From an uncultured SAR86 cluster bacterium (GTDB lineage Bacteria > Pseudomonadota > Gammaproteobacteria > Magnimaribacterales > D2472), in the NCBI GenBank assembly GCA_902556355.1, contig CACDVW010000008.1:1-43839 (forward strand): a DNA stretch of 43,839 bases, in the 5' to 3' direction. Of the stretch, positions 1 to 7,924 are shown piece after piece. A program made the translations under genes and the position numbers. The notes under the pieces are model-generated. The model was given only the letters and a program-made list of their open reading frames with translations, was not told the DNA's origin and made no database searches. Within the stretch, counting starts at the first letter, position 1; every line of letters begins with the position of its first letter.

Positions 1-4
1 TTAA

Positions 5-2221
5 TTAAATAATAGAACTTTCAAACAATAAGCTATGAATCTCTTCGGTTATGAATGGTGCAAAGGGGTGCATCATAATGAGTATTTCTTTTAAAAGAGG
101 TCTTAAATTATTTGTTTCCCCACTTTTTTTACATTCTTCTATATAGACATCACAAAACTTACTCCAAAAAAACTCATAAACTTCGTTGATAGCATAGTCC
201 AATCTGTAGTCTTTAATATTTTTCTCGATTTGTTTTTTTGATTTATCAAACTCCTCATATATCCACTCATCAGTTTTATTAGCCGATTGAAATGAATCGT
301 TCCCAACTGGATAGCCGTTGATAAATCTTGCTGCATTCCAGACTTTAGTACAGAAGTTTCTATATCCTTTAAGTCTACCCATCTCAAAGCTAATATCTTT
401 GGTGTGTGTTGCTAGTGAGTAAAATGTCATTCTTAAAGCATCTGTTCCGTATGAATCAATGCCTTTTGGAAATTGATTTCTTGTCTTTCGTTCAATCTTC
501 TGAGCAATACCTTCTTGCATGAGATTCGAAGTTCTTTTTTCAACTAAATCATCTTGAGAAATACCATAAATTAAGTCTAGCGGATCAATAACATTGCCTT
601 TAGATTTTGACATCTTTTGCCCATTTTCATCTCTTATAAGGCCAGTAACATAGACATCTTTGAAAGGGATTTGATCAGTAAACTCAAGGCTCATCATCAT
701 CATTCTTGCCACCCAGAAAAAAATGATATCAAACCCAGTAACCAGTAAGGAGGTTGGAAAATGCTTTTCAAAATCTTCAGTTTTTTCAGGCCATCCCAAA
801 GACGCAAAAGGCCATAAGCTTGAAGAAAACCAGGTATCTAAAACGTCTTCATCTTGAGAGAGTTTTCTATCATCAAGTTTATAAAATTGCCTAACTTCTT
901 TTTCACTATAACCAACGTAAACATTATTTTCTGAGTCATACCACGCTGGAATTCTGTGACCCCACCATATTTGCCTACTGATGCACCAGTCCTCAATATT
1001 ATTCATCCAATTAAAATATGTTTTAACCCAATTGCCAGGATGAAACTTTATTTTACCCTTGTTAACAGCTTCATTAGCTCTTGCAGCCATTTCTTCAGTT
1101 TTGACATACCATTGATGACTTAATCTAGGCTCAATAACAATATTAGATCTTTCACCTCTGGGCACGCTTATGTGATGTTTTTCTTCTTTTTCTAAAAGAT
1201 TGAGTTCTTTAAGCTTCTCTAATACAGCCTTTCTAACTTTAAAACGATCAAGATTTGAAAATGGCTCAGGTACATTTTCATTTGACCATGCATCTTCATT
1301 AAATATATTGATAGGCTCAAAATCACTTGCGTCATCCGAAGTCTTTACCTGACCGTCTACTTCATGAAGTGAGTATTTTTTACCTATTTCGTAATCATTA
1401 AAGTCATGACCTGGAGTAATTTTCAGACAACCAGTACCAAATTCCATATCAACATATTCATCAGCTAGTACCGGTATTTTTCTTCCAACAAAAGGTAAAA
1501 CGATATTTTTACCTATAAGATTTTTATACCTATCATCATTTGGGTTAACAGCAACTGCCATGTCTCCAAACATAGTTTCAGGTCTTGTTGTTGCTACTAT
1601 TACATACTCTTCTAAATCTTCAATTGGATATTTAATATGCCAAAGGAGACCATCTTTTTCCTGCCTTACCACCTCAAGGTCTGAAACAGCAGTTTTAAGG
1701 GATGGATCCCAATTAACTAACCTGTAACCCCTATAGATTTTATCTTTTCTGTGTAACTCAACGAATGCTTTTATAACTGCTTCGTTGCATCCATCATCTA
1801 AGGTAAACCTATATTTATTCCAATCTACCGAGCATCCAAGTCTTTTAATTTGGGATGTAATTTTTTCTTCTGAATAATCTTTCCATGACCAAACTTCATC
1901 AAGAAATTTCTCTCTTCCAAGTTCATTTCTAGTTATATCTTTTTTTGCAAGATTATTTTCTACAACCATCTGAGTAGCTATACCAGCATGATCAGATCCT
2001 ACTTGCCAATGAGCATCCTTACCAGCCATATGGTTATACCTAGTATAAAAATCCATAATGGCATATTGAAAACTATGACCCATATGAAGAGTACCGGTTA
2101 CATTTGGAGGTGGTATTACCTGAGAAAAAGAATCCTCAGAGTCTTTATTAGAAATAACTCTTTCAGCCCAAACCTTGGACCATTTTTCTTCAATTTCTAC
2201 AGGGTAATACTGTTTATCCAT
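5..2221 (-). CDS. valS: Valyl-tRNA synthetase, C-terminally short
   Basis: Class I aminoacyl-tRNA synthetase that charges tRNA-Val in the cytoplasm. Near the N-terminus is PPPNVTGTLHMGH (HIGH-type signature), then the editing-domain segment with ATTRPETMFGD, the CISRQIWWGHRIPAW segment, DVLDTWFSSSLWP, and the KMSKS loop in GQKMSKSKGNVIDP; the anticodon-binding helical domain follows. The sequence follows the bacterial (E. coli-like) enzyme closely. The protein is 738 residues against about 950 in E. coli: it stops just after FAPFITEEIHSLLFESSII, where relatives continue with a WP motif, the rest of the domain and a C-terminal coiled-coil arm. The stop lies four bases from the window edge, so a frameshift cannot be told from a natural short form. 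It lies 18 bases downstream of pepA on the same strand. No clear Shine-Dalgarno precedes the ATG. Confidence 0.95.
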   Translation of the reverse strand: MDKQYYPVEIEEKWSKVWAERVISNKDSEDSFSQVIPPPNVTGTLHMGHSFQYAIMDFYTRYNHMAGKDAHWQVGSDHAGIATQMVVENNLAKKDITRNELGREKFLDEVWSWKDYSEEKITSQIKRLGCSVDWNKYRFTLDDGCNEAVIKAFVELHRKDKIYRGYRLVNWDPSLKTAVSDLEVVRQEKDGLLWHIKYPIEDLEEYVIVATTRPETMFGDMAVAVNPNDDRYKNLIGKNIVLPFVGRKIPVLADEYVDMEFGTGCLKITPGHDFNDYEIGKKYSLHEVDGQVKTSDDASDFEPINIFNEDAWSNENVPEPFSNLDRFKVRKAVLEKLKELNLLEKEEKHHISVPRGERSNIVIEPRLSHQWYVKTEEMAARANEAVNKGKIKFHPGNWVKTYFNWMNNIEDWCISRQIWWGHRIPAWYDSENNVYVGYSEKEVRQFYKLDDRKLSQDEDVLDTWFSSSLWPFASLGWPEKTEDFEKHFPTSLLVTGFDIIFFWVARMMMMSLEFTDQIPFKDVYVTGLIRDENGQKMSKSKGNVIDPLDLIYGISQDDLVEKRTSNLMQEGIAQKIERKTRNQFPKGIDSYGTDALRMTFYSLATHTKDISFEMGRLKGYRNFCTKVWNAARFINGYPVGNDSFQSANKTDEWIYEEFDKSKKQIEKNIKDYRLDYAINEVYEFFWSKFCDVYIEECKKSGETNNLRPLLKEILIMMHPFAPFITEEIHSLLFESSII

Positions 2222-2239
2222 TAGGAAGCTTAATTAAAA

Positions 2240-3751
2240 TTATTTTAATTTCTTACTTAATAGCAATTGGCTAATAAGAGGAACCGGTCTACCAGTTCCA
2301 GCTTTTACAGGAGTGCTATAGGAAGCTGTAGCAGCAATATCGATATGCGCCCACTTATAATCATTGGTAAATTTTGAAAGGAAAGCAGCAGCATGAATTG
2401 TTCCAGCTTCTCTTCCACCGCCAATGTTCGCTAAATCTGCATATTTAGTTTTAGTACATGATTGATGCTCATCCCATAATGGAAGTTGCCAAGCTCTATC
2501 ACCTGACTCTTCACCAGATTCAATTATTTTATCTGCAAGATGCTGGTCATTTGCCATAACTCCACTTGCATGCCTACCAAGAGCAATGACAACAGCTCCG
2601 GTTAGTGTTGCCATATCGATAACATATGAAGGTTTGTACTTTCCGACGTATGTTAAACAATCTGCAAGTATTAATCTTCCTTCAGCGTCAGTATTAAGTA
2701 TTTCAATAGTCTGACCCGACATTGAAGTTACAACATCTCCAGGTTTTGTGGCTTTGGATGAGCACATATTTTCAGCACAACCCATAACACCAACTACGTT
2801 AACATCTGCATTTAATCTTGCTAGGGTAGACATTACTCCAAACACAGTCGCAGCTCCACACATATCCCATTTCATTTCATCCATAGCAGGACTTGGTTTG
2901 ATCGAAACTCCACCAGTATCAAAGGTGACACCTTTGCCGACTAGTGCAATAGGTTTGTCAGATGATTTACCGCCTTTATATTCGATAACCATCATCCTAG
3001 CTGGTTCTTCACTTCCCCTAGAGACGCTTAAAAATGAGCCCATACCCATTTTTTGCATTTGTTGTTCGTTAAAAGATTTAACTTTTAGTTTAGGGAAATC
3101 TTTAGTCATTGCTTTTACCTTTTTCTCAATGATTCTTGGGGTGCAATGATTGGCTGGAAGATCTCCTAAATATTTTGCAGTATTAACTCCTTCACCAATA
3201 GCATATCCAACTTTTGCAGCCTGTTTAGCTTTTGTTAATTTAGCTCCAGTTAAGCCTGAGGCAAGGATAGTCAATTTTTTTACACTAGGCTTCTTAGAAG
3301 TTTTATTTTTTGTTTCAGAAAAAATATAAACATTAGACTCAATTGTTTTAGAAACCATCTCAATTAACCAAAGCTCATCCTTACCCTTTGGCGCAGTTGT
3401 TCCCGGCATAATTGATATATCTTTGCACTTATTTTGATTTCCTTTTTGAGCAATACCTTGATACATAGATAACCATTTATGAGTAGGAGTATCCGCATCA
3501 AGCCCTTTAACTAGAAGAATATTTTTAGCATTAATTCCATCAATTTTTGGAAGCAAAATACTGCCCCCAGATTGATCAAGATGTGACTGAATAGTTTTAG
3601 AAATATAACTTTTTGATTTTTTATTGAGCTCTTTGAAAGAGGAGTCATTTTTTGTATTTTTATTGATAACTAAAACAAGCATATCTGTTGATAAAGAAGA
3701 TATGTTTGATGCGTCTTTTACAAGAACATTATTTAAAACTTTATACGCCAT
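2240..3751 (-). CDS. pepA: Leucyl aminopeptidase (M17 family)
   Basis: Cytosolic two-metal aminopeptidase that removes N-terminal residues from peptides; the E. coli protein also binds DNA. The C-terminal half carries the family hallmarks: VGKGVTFDTGG (metal-binding Lys and Asp) and the signature NTDAEGRLILADCL (metal Asp and Glu, catalytic Arg). Length of 503 residues equals the E. coli enzyme. The ATG is preceded by a good AGGAG ribosome site. Order pepA then valS, divergent from lptF, is the classic gammaproteobacterial arrangement, except that holC, normally between pepA and valS, is missing. In a marine oligotroph it probably serves peptide recycling together with the nearby POT transporter; that link is inference. 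Confidence 0.97.
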   Translation of the reverse strand: MAYKVLNNVLVKDASNISSLSTDMLVLVINKNTKNDSSFKELNKKSKSYISKTIQSHLDQSGGSILLPKIDGINAKNILLVKGLDADTPTHKWLSMYQGIAQKGNQNKCKDISIMPGTTAPKGKDELWLIEMVSKTIESNVYIFSETKNKTSKKPSVKKLTILASGLTGAKLTKAKQAAKVGYAIGEGVNTAKYLGDLPANHCTPRIIEKKVKAMTKDFPKLKVKSFNEQQMQKMGMGSFLSVSRGSEEPARMMVIEYKGGKSSDKPIALVGKGVTFDTGGVSIKPSPAMDEMKWDMCGAATVFGVMSTLARLNADVNVVGVMGCAENMCSSKATKPGDVVTSMSGQTIEILNTDAEGRLILADCLTYVGKYKPSYVIDMATLTGAVVIALGRHASGVMANDQHLADKIIESGEESGDRAWQLPLWDEHQSCTKTKYADLANIGGGREAGTIHAAAFLSKFTNDYKWAHIDIAATASYSTPVKAGTGRPVPLISQLLLSKKLK

Positions 3752-3817
3752 TTAAGTTCTCCTGTTATGGTATTTACTGATAAGATAAATATTGTAATGC
3801 ATCATAGTTCTCAAGGC

Positions 3818-4951
3818 ATGTATAAAAAAAATATTCTTTCAAAAAGTTTGAATATGGAGGTCTTTAGATCATCAATTGGTGTGCTATTAATCTTCTTTCT
3901 ACTTGTTGTAGGATCAAGGGTTGTCGGCTACTTTGAACAAGCTGCTGAAGGAAATATAGATCCTGGAATAATATTGAGTGTAATTACTTTAAGGTTTCCT
4001 GACTTTATAACATTATTGATACCCTTATCTTTTTTTTTAGGACTGCTCATAACAATTGGCAGATTGAATTCTGAGGGAGAAATTCATGGATATTTTTCAG
4101 CTGGCTTATCAAAATTTAACTTAATAAAATTTTTGCTGCCTCAAGCTTTTATTTATTTCTTTATAACTCTTGTTTTAAGCTTATATATCGCACCCTACAC
4201 AAAAAATCTCTCTAAAGATTTACTATTAATAGACTCATTTGAAGAGCAGATTGATGCAATTCAATCTGATGAAATAGTTTCACTAGATGATGGAGGATTT
4301 CTTTATGTGCAAACTGCAGATGAAGGTTTAATAAAAGGGGTTAAGCTTTTTCAGGTTGATGAAGATAATTCATTTATTGTTATTTCTGATGAGTTGTTAA
4401 CTACAGAGAAAGATAAAACCATTGAATTAAATTTAAAAAATGGGTCTTTTTACGGCGGTTTATTTTCAGAGTCATCAAAAATTATTTCAAACTTTGATAA
4501 TTTTAATTTTGAAATTGATAAAAACATGTCTCAAAGCAATGATTTAAGTTTAACTAAATTATTTGATTATTCTTCAGCATCAGACCAAGCAACATTTCAG
4601 TGGAATATATCAATACCAATAACAATTTTAATTCTATTACTTTATGGCATTTATATTTCATCTTCAAAACCGAGAGAAGGCAAATTCTCATTTATGCTGC
4701 CAGGAATGTTGATATATGTTTCTTATTTAAGTCTTTTAATACTCGGCAGAGAATTCATATCTGATAACCCGGGCTCGATTTTTAACCTTTGGTTTATTCA
4801 TGGTTTATTTATCTTATTTTTATTTCTCTATGCTTATAGAGAAAAAATTATTTTTGTAAGTTTTGCAAACCTGGCAATACAGGAAAATATTTATTTGAGA
4901 TACTTCATTGGGATCATGATATTTATTTTATTTATATGGATGGTGGCATGA
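3818..4951 (+). CDS. lptF: LPS export ABC transporter permease LptF
   Basis: One of the two inner-membrane permeases of the LptB2FG complex, which extracts lipopolysaccharide from the inner membrane and feeds it to the LptC-A-D bridge. It shows the family layout: TM helices near the N-terminus (FRSSIGVLLIFFLLVVG), the LIPLSFFLGLLITIGRL helix with the conserved SEGEIHGYFSAGLS cytoplasmic segment, a periplasmic beta-jellyroll region, and C-terminal TM helices with the PREGKFSFMLPGMLIY signature. The start at 3818 (MYKKNIL) fits the E. coli N-terminus best. In-frame ATGs at 3767 and 3797 would add 17 or 7 residues but leave little room for a promoter between pepA and lptF; none has a convincing Shine-Dalgarno. 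The stop overlaps the lptG start as ATGA. Confidence 0.93.
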   Translation: MYKKNILSKSLNMEVFRSSIGVLLIFFLLVVGSRVVGYFEQAAEGNIDPGIILSVITLRFPDFITLLIPLSFFLGLLITIGRLNSEGEIHGYFSAGLSKFNLIKFLLPQAFIYFFITLVLSLYIAPYTKNLSKDLLLIDSFEEQIDAIQSDEIVSLDDGGFLYVQTADEGLIKGVKLFQVDEDNSFIVISDELLTTEKDKTIELNLKNGSFYGGLFSESSKIISNFDNFNFEIDKNMSQSNDLSLTKLFDYSSASDQATFQWNISIPITILILLLYGIYISSSKPREGKFSFMLPGMLIYVSYLSLLILGREFISDNPGSIFNLWFIHGLFILFLFLYAYREKIIFVSFANLAIQENIYLRYFIGIMIFILFIWMVA

Positions 4952-5733
4952 TTAAAATTTTTCATGGTTATCTCATAAAAAGATCGTTTTTAATTTCCTT
5001 ATCAATTTTTATATTATTTGCCACGCTGGATTTAGTTTTTAGTTTAATGTCTGAACTTGAAAACTTATCTGAAGAATATAATTTTTCTAATGTTTTTTTG
5101 TATGTTTTGAGCGTATCTCCAAGTAATGCAATAAATTTTCTAGAAGGTGCTTGTTTGCTTGGAGTTATGATTTCTTTAGGAATATCACATCAAGAAGGCA
5201 ACTTAAACGTCTTAAGATCGAGTGGGGAATCGCCATTAAAAATAGTATTAATAAGCTCAATAGGCCCAATATTGTTAATATTTTTATTTTTACCATCCAA
5301 TGAGTTATTTTTAAAAGATCTTAGAGCCGACGCAGAGATCAATAAAAATTTAATTGTGCAATCAGCAGAAGAAAGTAGCCAAAACAATAATTGGATTAAA
5401 GATGGAAAATCTTTTTTAACATATTCTTATATGAAAGATTCTTTTATTTATAAGGTTAAATTTATTAAAACTGATGATGGTAAAGTTCTTTATTTTAAAA
5501 TGGCAGATTCAGCTGAAATCATTAAAAATCAAATAAAATTTGATGAAACAATGCAATATCATTTTTTTGAGGGAACTGGCATAGATAATAATTATGAAGA
5601 ATTTAAATTTCCTTTGATTACAAAGATGCCATTTGCAAGGGTAGAAAATTTAAAAACTTCTGAAATAATTAACGCTCAAAAATTCATTGAAACCATTTCA
5701 AAAAAGAAGACAAGTTATTTATTGCCCATTTAG
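4948..5733 (+). CDS. lptG: LPS export permease LptG, N-terminal part (frame broken)
   Basis: Partner permease of LptF. This frame encodes the first TM helix, the conserved FLEGACLLGVMISLGISHQEGNLNVLRSSG cytoplasmic/TM region in outline, and the periplasmic jellyroll, ending SKKKTSYLLPI before a TAG at 5731-5733. That is about 100 residues short of a normal LptG (around 360). The missing C-terminal TM domain is encoded immediately downstream in the -1 frame (5691-5999). The overlap of the two open frames is 5691-5733, and the only run there that could slip is A AAA AAG at 5700-5706. The ATG at 4948 overlaps the lptF stop; an upstream in-frame ATG at 4936 is possible. The gene is normally essential in LPS-bearing cells, so a base-calling error or productive slippage is more likely than true loss. 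Confidence 0.88.
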   Translation: MIKIFHGYLIKRSFLISLSIFILFATLDLVFSLMSELENLSEEYNFSNVFLYVLSVSPSNAINFLEGACLLGVMISLGISHQEGNLNVLRSSGESPLKIVLISSIGPILLIFLFLPSNELFLKDLRADAEINKNLIVQSAEESSQNNNWIKDGKSFLTYSYMKDSFIYKVKFIKTDDGKVLYFKMADSAEIIKNQIKFDETMQYHFFEGTGIDNNYEEFKFPLITKMPFARVENLKTSEIINAQKFIETISKKKTSYLLPI

Positions 5734-5999
5734 AAAAATTTTTTTATAAAAATATATTTCTGCCTATATCCATTTTGTGCTTAATTGTTTTCTTTGGTTC
5801 TTTTATTTTTAGCTCGTTGCGAGATGTAACGCCAGCATCAAGAATAGTATTATCAGTAGTTGGAGCTTTTATTTATAAAGTCTTTCAAGACTTCACAATA
5901 AGTTTCTCAATAGCTACAAATCTCTCGGTATTAATTGGTGTCATTGCTCCAGCTTTGATTTTATTGATAATGAGCATATTTTTTTATAGAAGAATCTAA
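5691..5999 (+). CDS. lptG: LptG C-terminal part, read in the -1 frame
   Basis: Continuation of lptG after the frame shift. Read in this frame from the A-run, the protein continues KKEDKLFIAHLEKFFYKNIF, then LPISILCLIVFFGSFIFSSLRD. This aligns with the E. coli LptG segment in which a soluble helix leads into SKIFQPLSV and the penultimate TM helices with FGPLR. It then gives SRIVLSVVGAFIYKVFQDF and a last TM helix ending RRI. No start codon with a ribosome site precedes it (the first possible start is TTG at 5775, inside a TM helix), so it is not an independent gene. Its stop overlaps the stop of the convergent RDD gene. Confidence 0.82.
   Translation, partial: NHFKKEDKLFIAHLEKFFYKNIFLPISILCLIVFFGSFIFSSLRDVTPASRIVLSVVGAFIYKVFQDFTISFSIATNLSVLIGVIAPALILLIMSIFFYRRI
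5700..5706 (+). other. A AAA AAG slippery heptamer at the lptG frame break
   Basis: In the upstream reading frame the codons are TCA AAA AAG, so the heptamer A AAA AAG is positioned exactly as in the E. coli dnaX programmed -1 site. One extra A (seven instead of six) would also restore the LptG frame. No Shine-Dalgarno-like stimulator is seen about ten bases upstream and no strong stem-loop just downstream, so the sequence alone does not decide between a programmed shift, RNA polymerase slippage, a true one-base deletion and a homopolymer sequencing error. Confidence 0.6.
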
Positions 6000-6406
6000 A
6001 TAATTTTTAAAGCTGTTTTTGATAGGGTGTCATTGATTGCTAAACCTTTTTGAGAAAAGTAAATTTGTATAAGTGGCAATCCTGCTAGAAATAAAATTAA
6101 AATGTTCACCAAAAATCTTATTGAAATTTGCTTTATAGTAATTTTTTCTCCATTAAGACTATAAATTTCAATGTTCCACACTGCCATGCCTAGAGTTTTA
6201 TTTCCGTTAAGCCAAAAGTAAGCAAAAAAACCCCAGCTACTTAAAATTACAAGAGATAGGCCCAGCCACGGATTTAATGTTTCACCTCCGTTTAACCACA
6301 GAGCTATTGAACCAACAGCAAACCAAACACCCAATAAAAGAAAGAAGTCATAAATACCTGCTGTGATCCTTTTTAAAGGAAAGACTTTGTATGCTTTTTC
6401 ATTCAT
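5996..6406 (-). CDS. RDD family small membrane protein
   Basis: A 136-residue integral membrane protein with the RDD-family signature: KRITAGIYDFFLLLGV near the N-terminus (Arg13 and Asp20), a second hydrophobic segment (LGLSLVILSSWGFFAYFW), the conserved GNKTLGMAVWNIEIYSLNG motif, and a C-terminal TM stretch followed by NDTLSKT with the third conserved acidic position. RDD proteins are widespread with poorly defined function; some have been linked to ion or solute transport. A gene of this family often sits beside lptG in gammaproteobacteria, which fits here. It is convergent with lptG and overlaps its stop codon. On its own strand TACTAT lies six bases before the ATG. Confidence 0.85.
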   Translation of the reverse strand: MNEKAYKVFPLKRITAGIYDFFLLLGVWFAVGSIALWLNGGETLNPWLGLSLVILSSWGFFAYFWLNGNKTLGMAVWNIEIYSLNGEKITIKQISIRFLVNILILFLAGLPLIQIYFSQKGLAINDTLSKTALKII

Positions 6407-6440
6407 TTTGGTATAGTAATTAAAATAAATTTTAAAATAT
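6407..6440. promoter_or_regulatory. Short divergent promoter region RDD / POT transporter
   Basis: Only 34 bases separate two divergent starts. On the plus strand TGG TATAGT (6409-6417) is an extended -10 element that would start transcription near 6424. On the minus strand TACTAT (6418-6413) lies six bases before the RDD ATG. The two -10 candidates overlap. This is a sequence reading only; AT-rich DNA gives such matches by chance. Confidence 0.35.
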
Positions 6441-7916
6441 ATGATTATGGATAAAGATACAGCATTTTTTGGTCATCCGATTGGTCTTAGAACCTTATTT
6501 TTAACTGAGATGTGGGAAAGAATGTCTTACTATGGAATGAGAGCATTGCTTGTTTTATATATGACTGGATCATTGACTGGATTTAATCCAGGAATGGGTC
6601 TTTCTGCAATGGATGCTAATGCTATCTATGGAATATATGTTGGTATGGTCTATTTTATGGTCGTTCCAGGCGGTTGGATAGCTGATAATATTTTAGGTCA
6701 TCAAAAAGCTGTTTTGTTGGGCGCAATAATTATCGCCCTTGGGCATTTCACACTAGCAATTCCAATTGAGCAAACATTTTTCTTGGGCTTGATTCTTGTA
6801 GTTCTAGGAACAGGCTTGTTAAAAGGAAATATCTCAACAATCGTTGGAAGCCTATACCGAGATAACGATCAAAGAAGAGATTCAGGTTACACAATTTTCT
6901 ATATGTCCATAAATATTGGCTCAACATTGGGATTTCTTATATGTTCTTATCTTGGTGAAAAAATAGGTTGGCATTATGGCTTTGGGGCAGCTGGTGTTGG
7001 TATGGCTTTTGGCGTGTATCAATATATAAATTACAGACATCTACTTGGTGATGCTGGCTTGAATCCTAATGATATGTTGGATTCAAGAAGAGCAAGCCTG
7101 ATCTCATGGACTAAAAGAAGTTTAGTTTTAATGTTTATAGTTATAGGTCTTGGTTTATTTGGTTTAATTTCAATAGATCCTAGAGTCTTTGCAGAGAATT
7201 TTGCATACTTTCTTACTATAGTGGCCGGTGCATATTTCATCTATCTTTATGGGTTTGCAGGTCTAAATAGTTCTGAGAAAAAGAATTTATTACTACTTTT
7301 TGTTTTATTTATAGGGGCCGCTGCATTTTGGTCAGGCTTTGATCAATCAGCAAGTTCTTTAAGTATTTTTGCAAGAGACTATACTGATTTATCAATTGCT
7401 GGTTTCATAATTCCTATAGGATGGCTTCAGTTTGCTAATCCAATATTTGTTGTTACTTTTGCTCCTATATTTGCAGGAATCTGGGCTCATCTAGGAAGAA
7501 TGAATATGGATCCATCACTGCCATTAAAGTTTGCAATCGGTTTAATTTTTATGGCATTAAGCTTTATCGTAATGGTATATGCTGTAAAGCTTGCTATGGT
7601 TTCTGCCCCAGTGGGCATGCAATGGCTTTTAATAACATATTTGCTTCAGACATGGGGTGAATTAGCATTGTCTCCAATTGGATTATCTGCATTCTCTAAA
7701 TATTCTCCAAAAAAATATATGGGTCAGATGTTTGGCTTATGGTTCTTAGCTTCAGCTATAGGTGGTGTTCTTGCAGGCCTTTTAGGAGGAGATGCAACGG
7801 TTGATGGGTTAAATTCTGTTCAACCTATATTTACATTTATGATTCAATATTATGTTGTTATAGCAATTGCCTTAATTGTAATGGCGTATTTATTTAAAAA
7901 GAAAGAATCTAGCTAA
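6441..7916 (+). CDS. POT/PTR2-family proton-coupled peptide transporter
   Basis: Inner-membrane major-facilitator protein of the proton-dependent oligopeptide transporter family, importing di- and tripeptides with protons. The N-terminal signature LTEMWERMSYYGMRALLVLYM contains the E-x-x-E-R motif of helix 1 and the Tyr pair of the peptide site. The second family motif appears around GTGLLKGNISTIVGSLY and DSGYTIFYMSINIGSTLGFLICSYLGE. Late signatures are FWSGFDQSASSLSIFARDYT and LLQTWGELALSPIGLSAFSKYSP. Length of 491 residues and about 12-14 hydrophobic segments are normal. A second ATG two codons downstream (6447) could be the start; neither has a Shine-Dalgarno. It ends eight bases before convergent dapE. 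Confidence 0.95.
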   Translation: MIMDKDTAFFGHPIGLRTLFLTEMWERMSYYGMRALLVLYMTGSLTGFNPGMGLSAMDANAIYGIYVGMVYFMVVPGGWIADNILGHQKAVLLGAIIIALGHFTLAIPIEQTFFLGLILVVLGTGLLKGNISTIVGSLYRDNDQRRDSGYTIFYMSINIGSTLGFLICSYLGEKIGWHYGFGAAGVGMAFGVYQYINYRHLLGDAGLNPNDMLDSRRASLISWTKRSLVLMFIVIGLGLFGLISIDPRVFAENFAYFLTIVAGAYFIYLYGFAGLNSSEKKNLLLLFVLFIGAAAFWSGFDQSASSLSIFARDYTDLSIAGFIIPIGWLQFANPIFVVTFAPIFAGIWAHLGRMNMDPSLPLKFAIGLIFMALSFIVMVYAVKLAMVSAPVGMQWLLITYLLQTWGELALSPIGLSAFSKYSPKKYMGQMFGLWFLASAIGGVLAGLLGGDATVDGLNSVQPIFTFMIQYYVVIAIALIVMAYLFKKKESS

Positions 7917-7924
7917 ATAAAAAA

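Noticed and set aside
2748-3149. Open frame of 133 codons on the plus strand
   Set aside because: Antisense to the conserved catalytic half of pepA with no ribosome site or recognisable motif.
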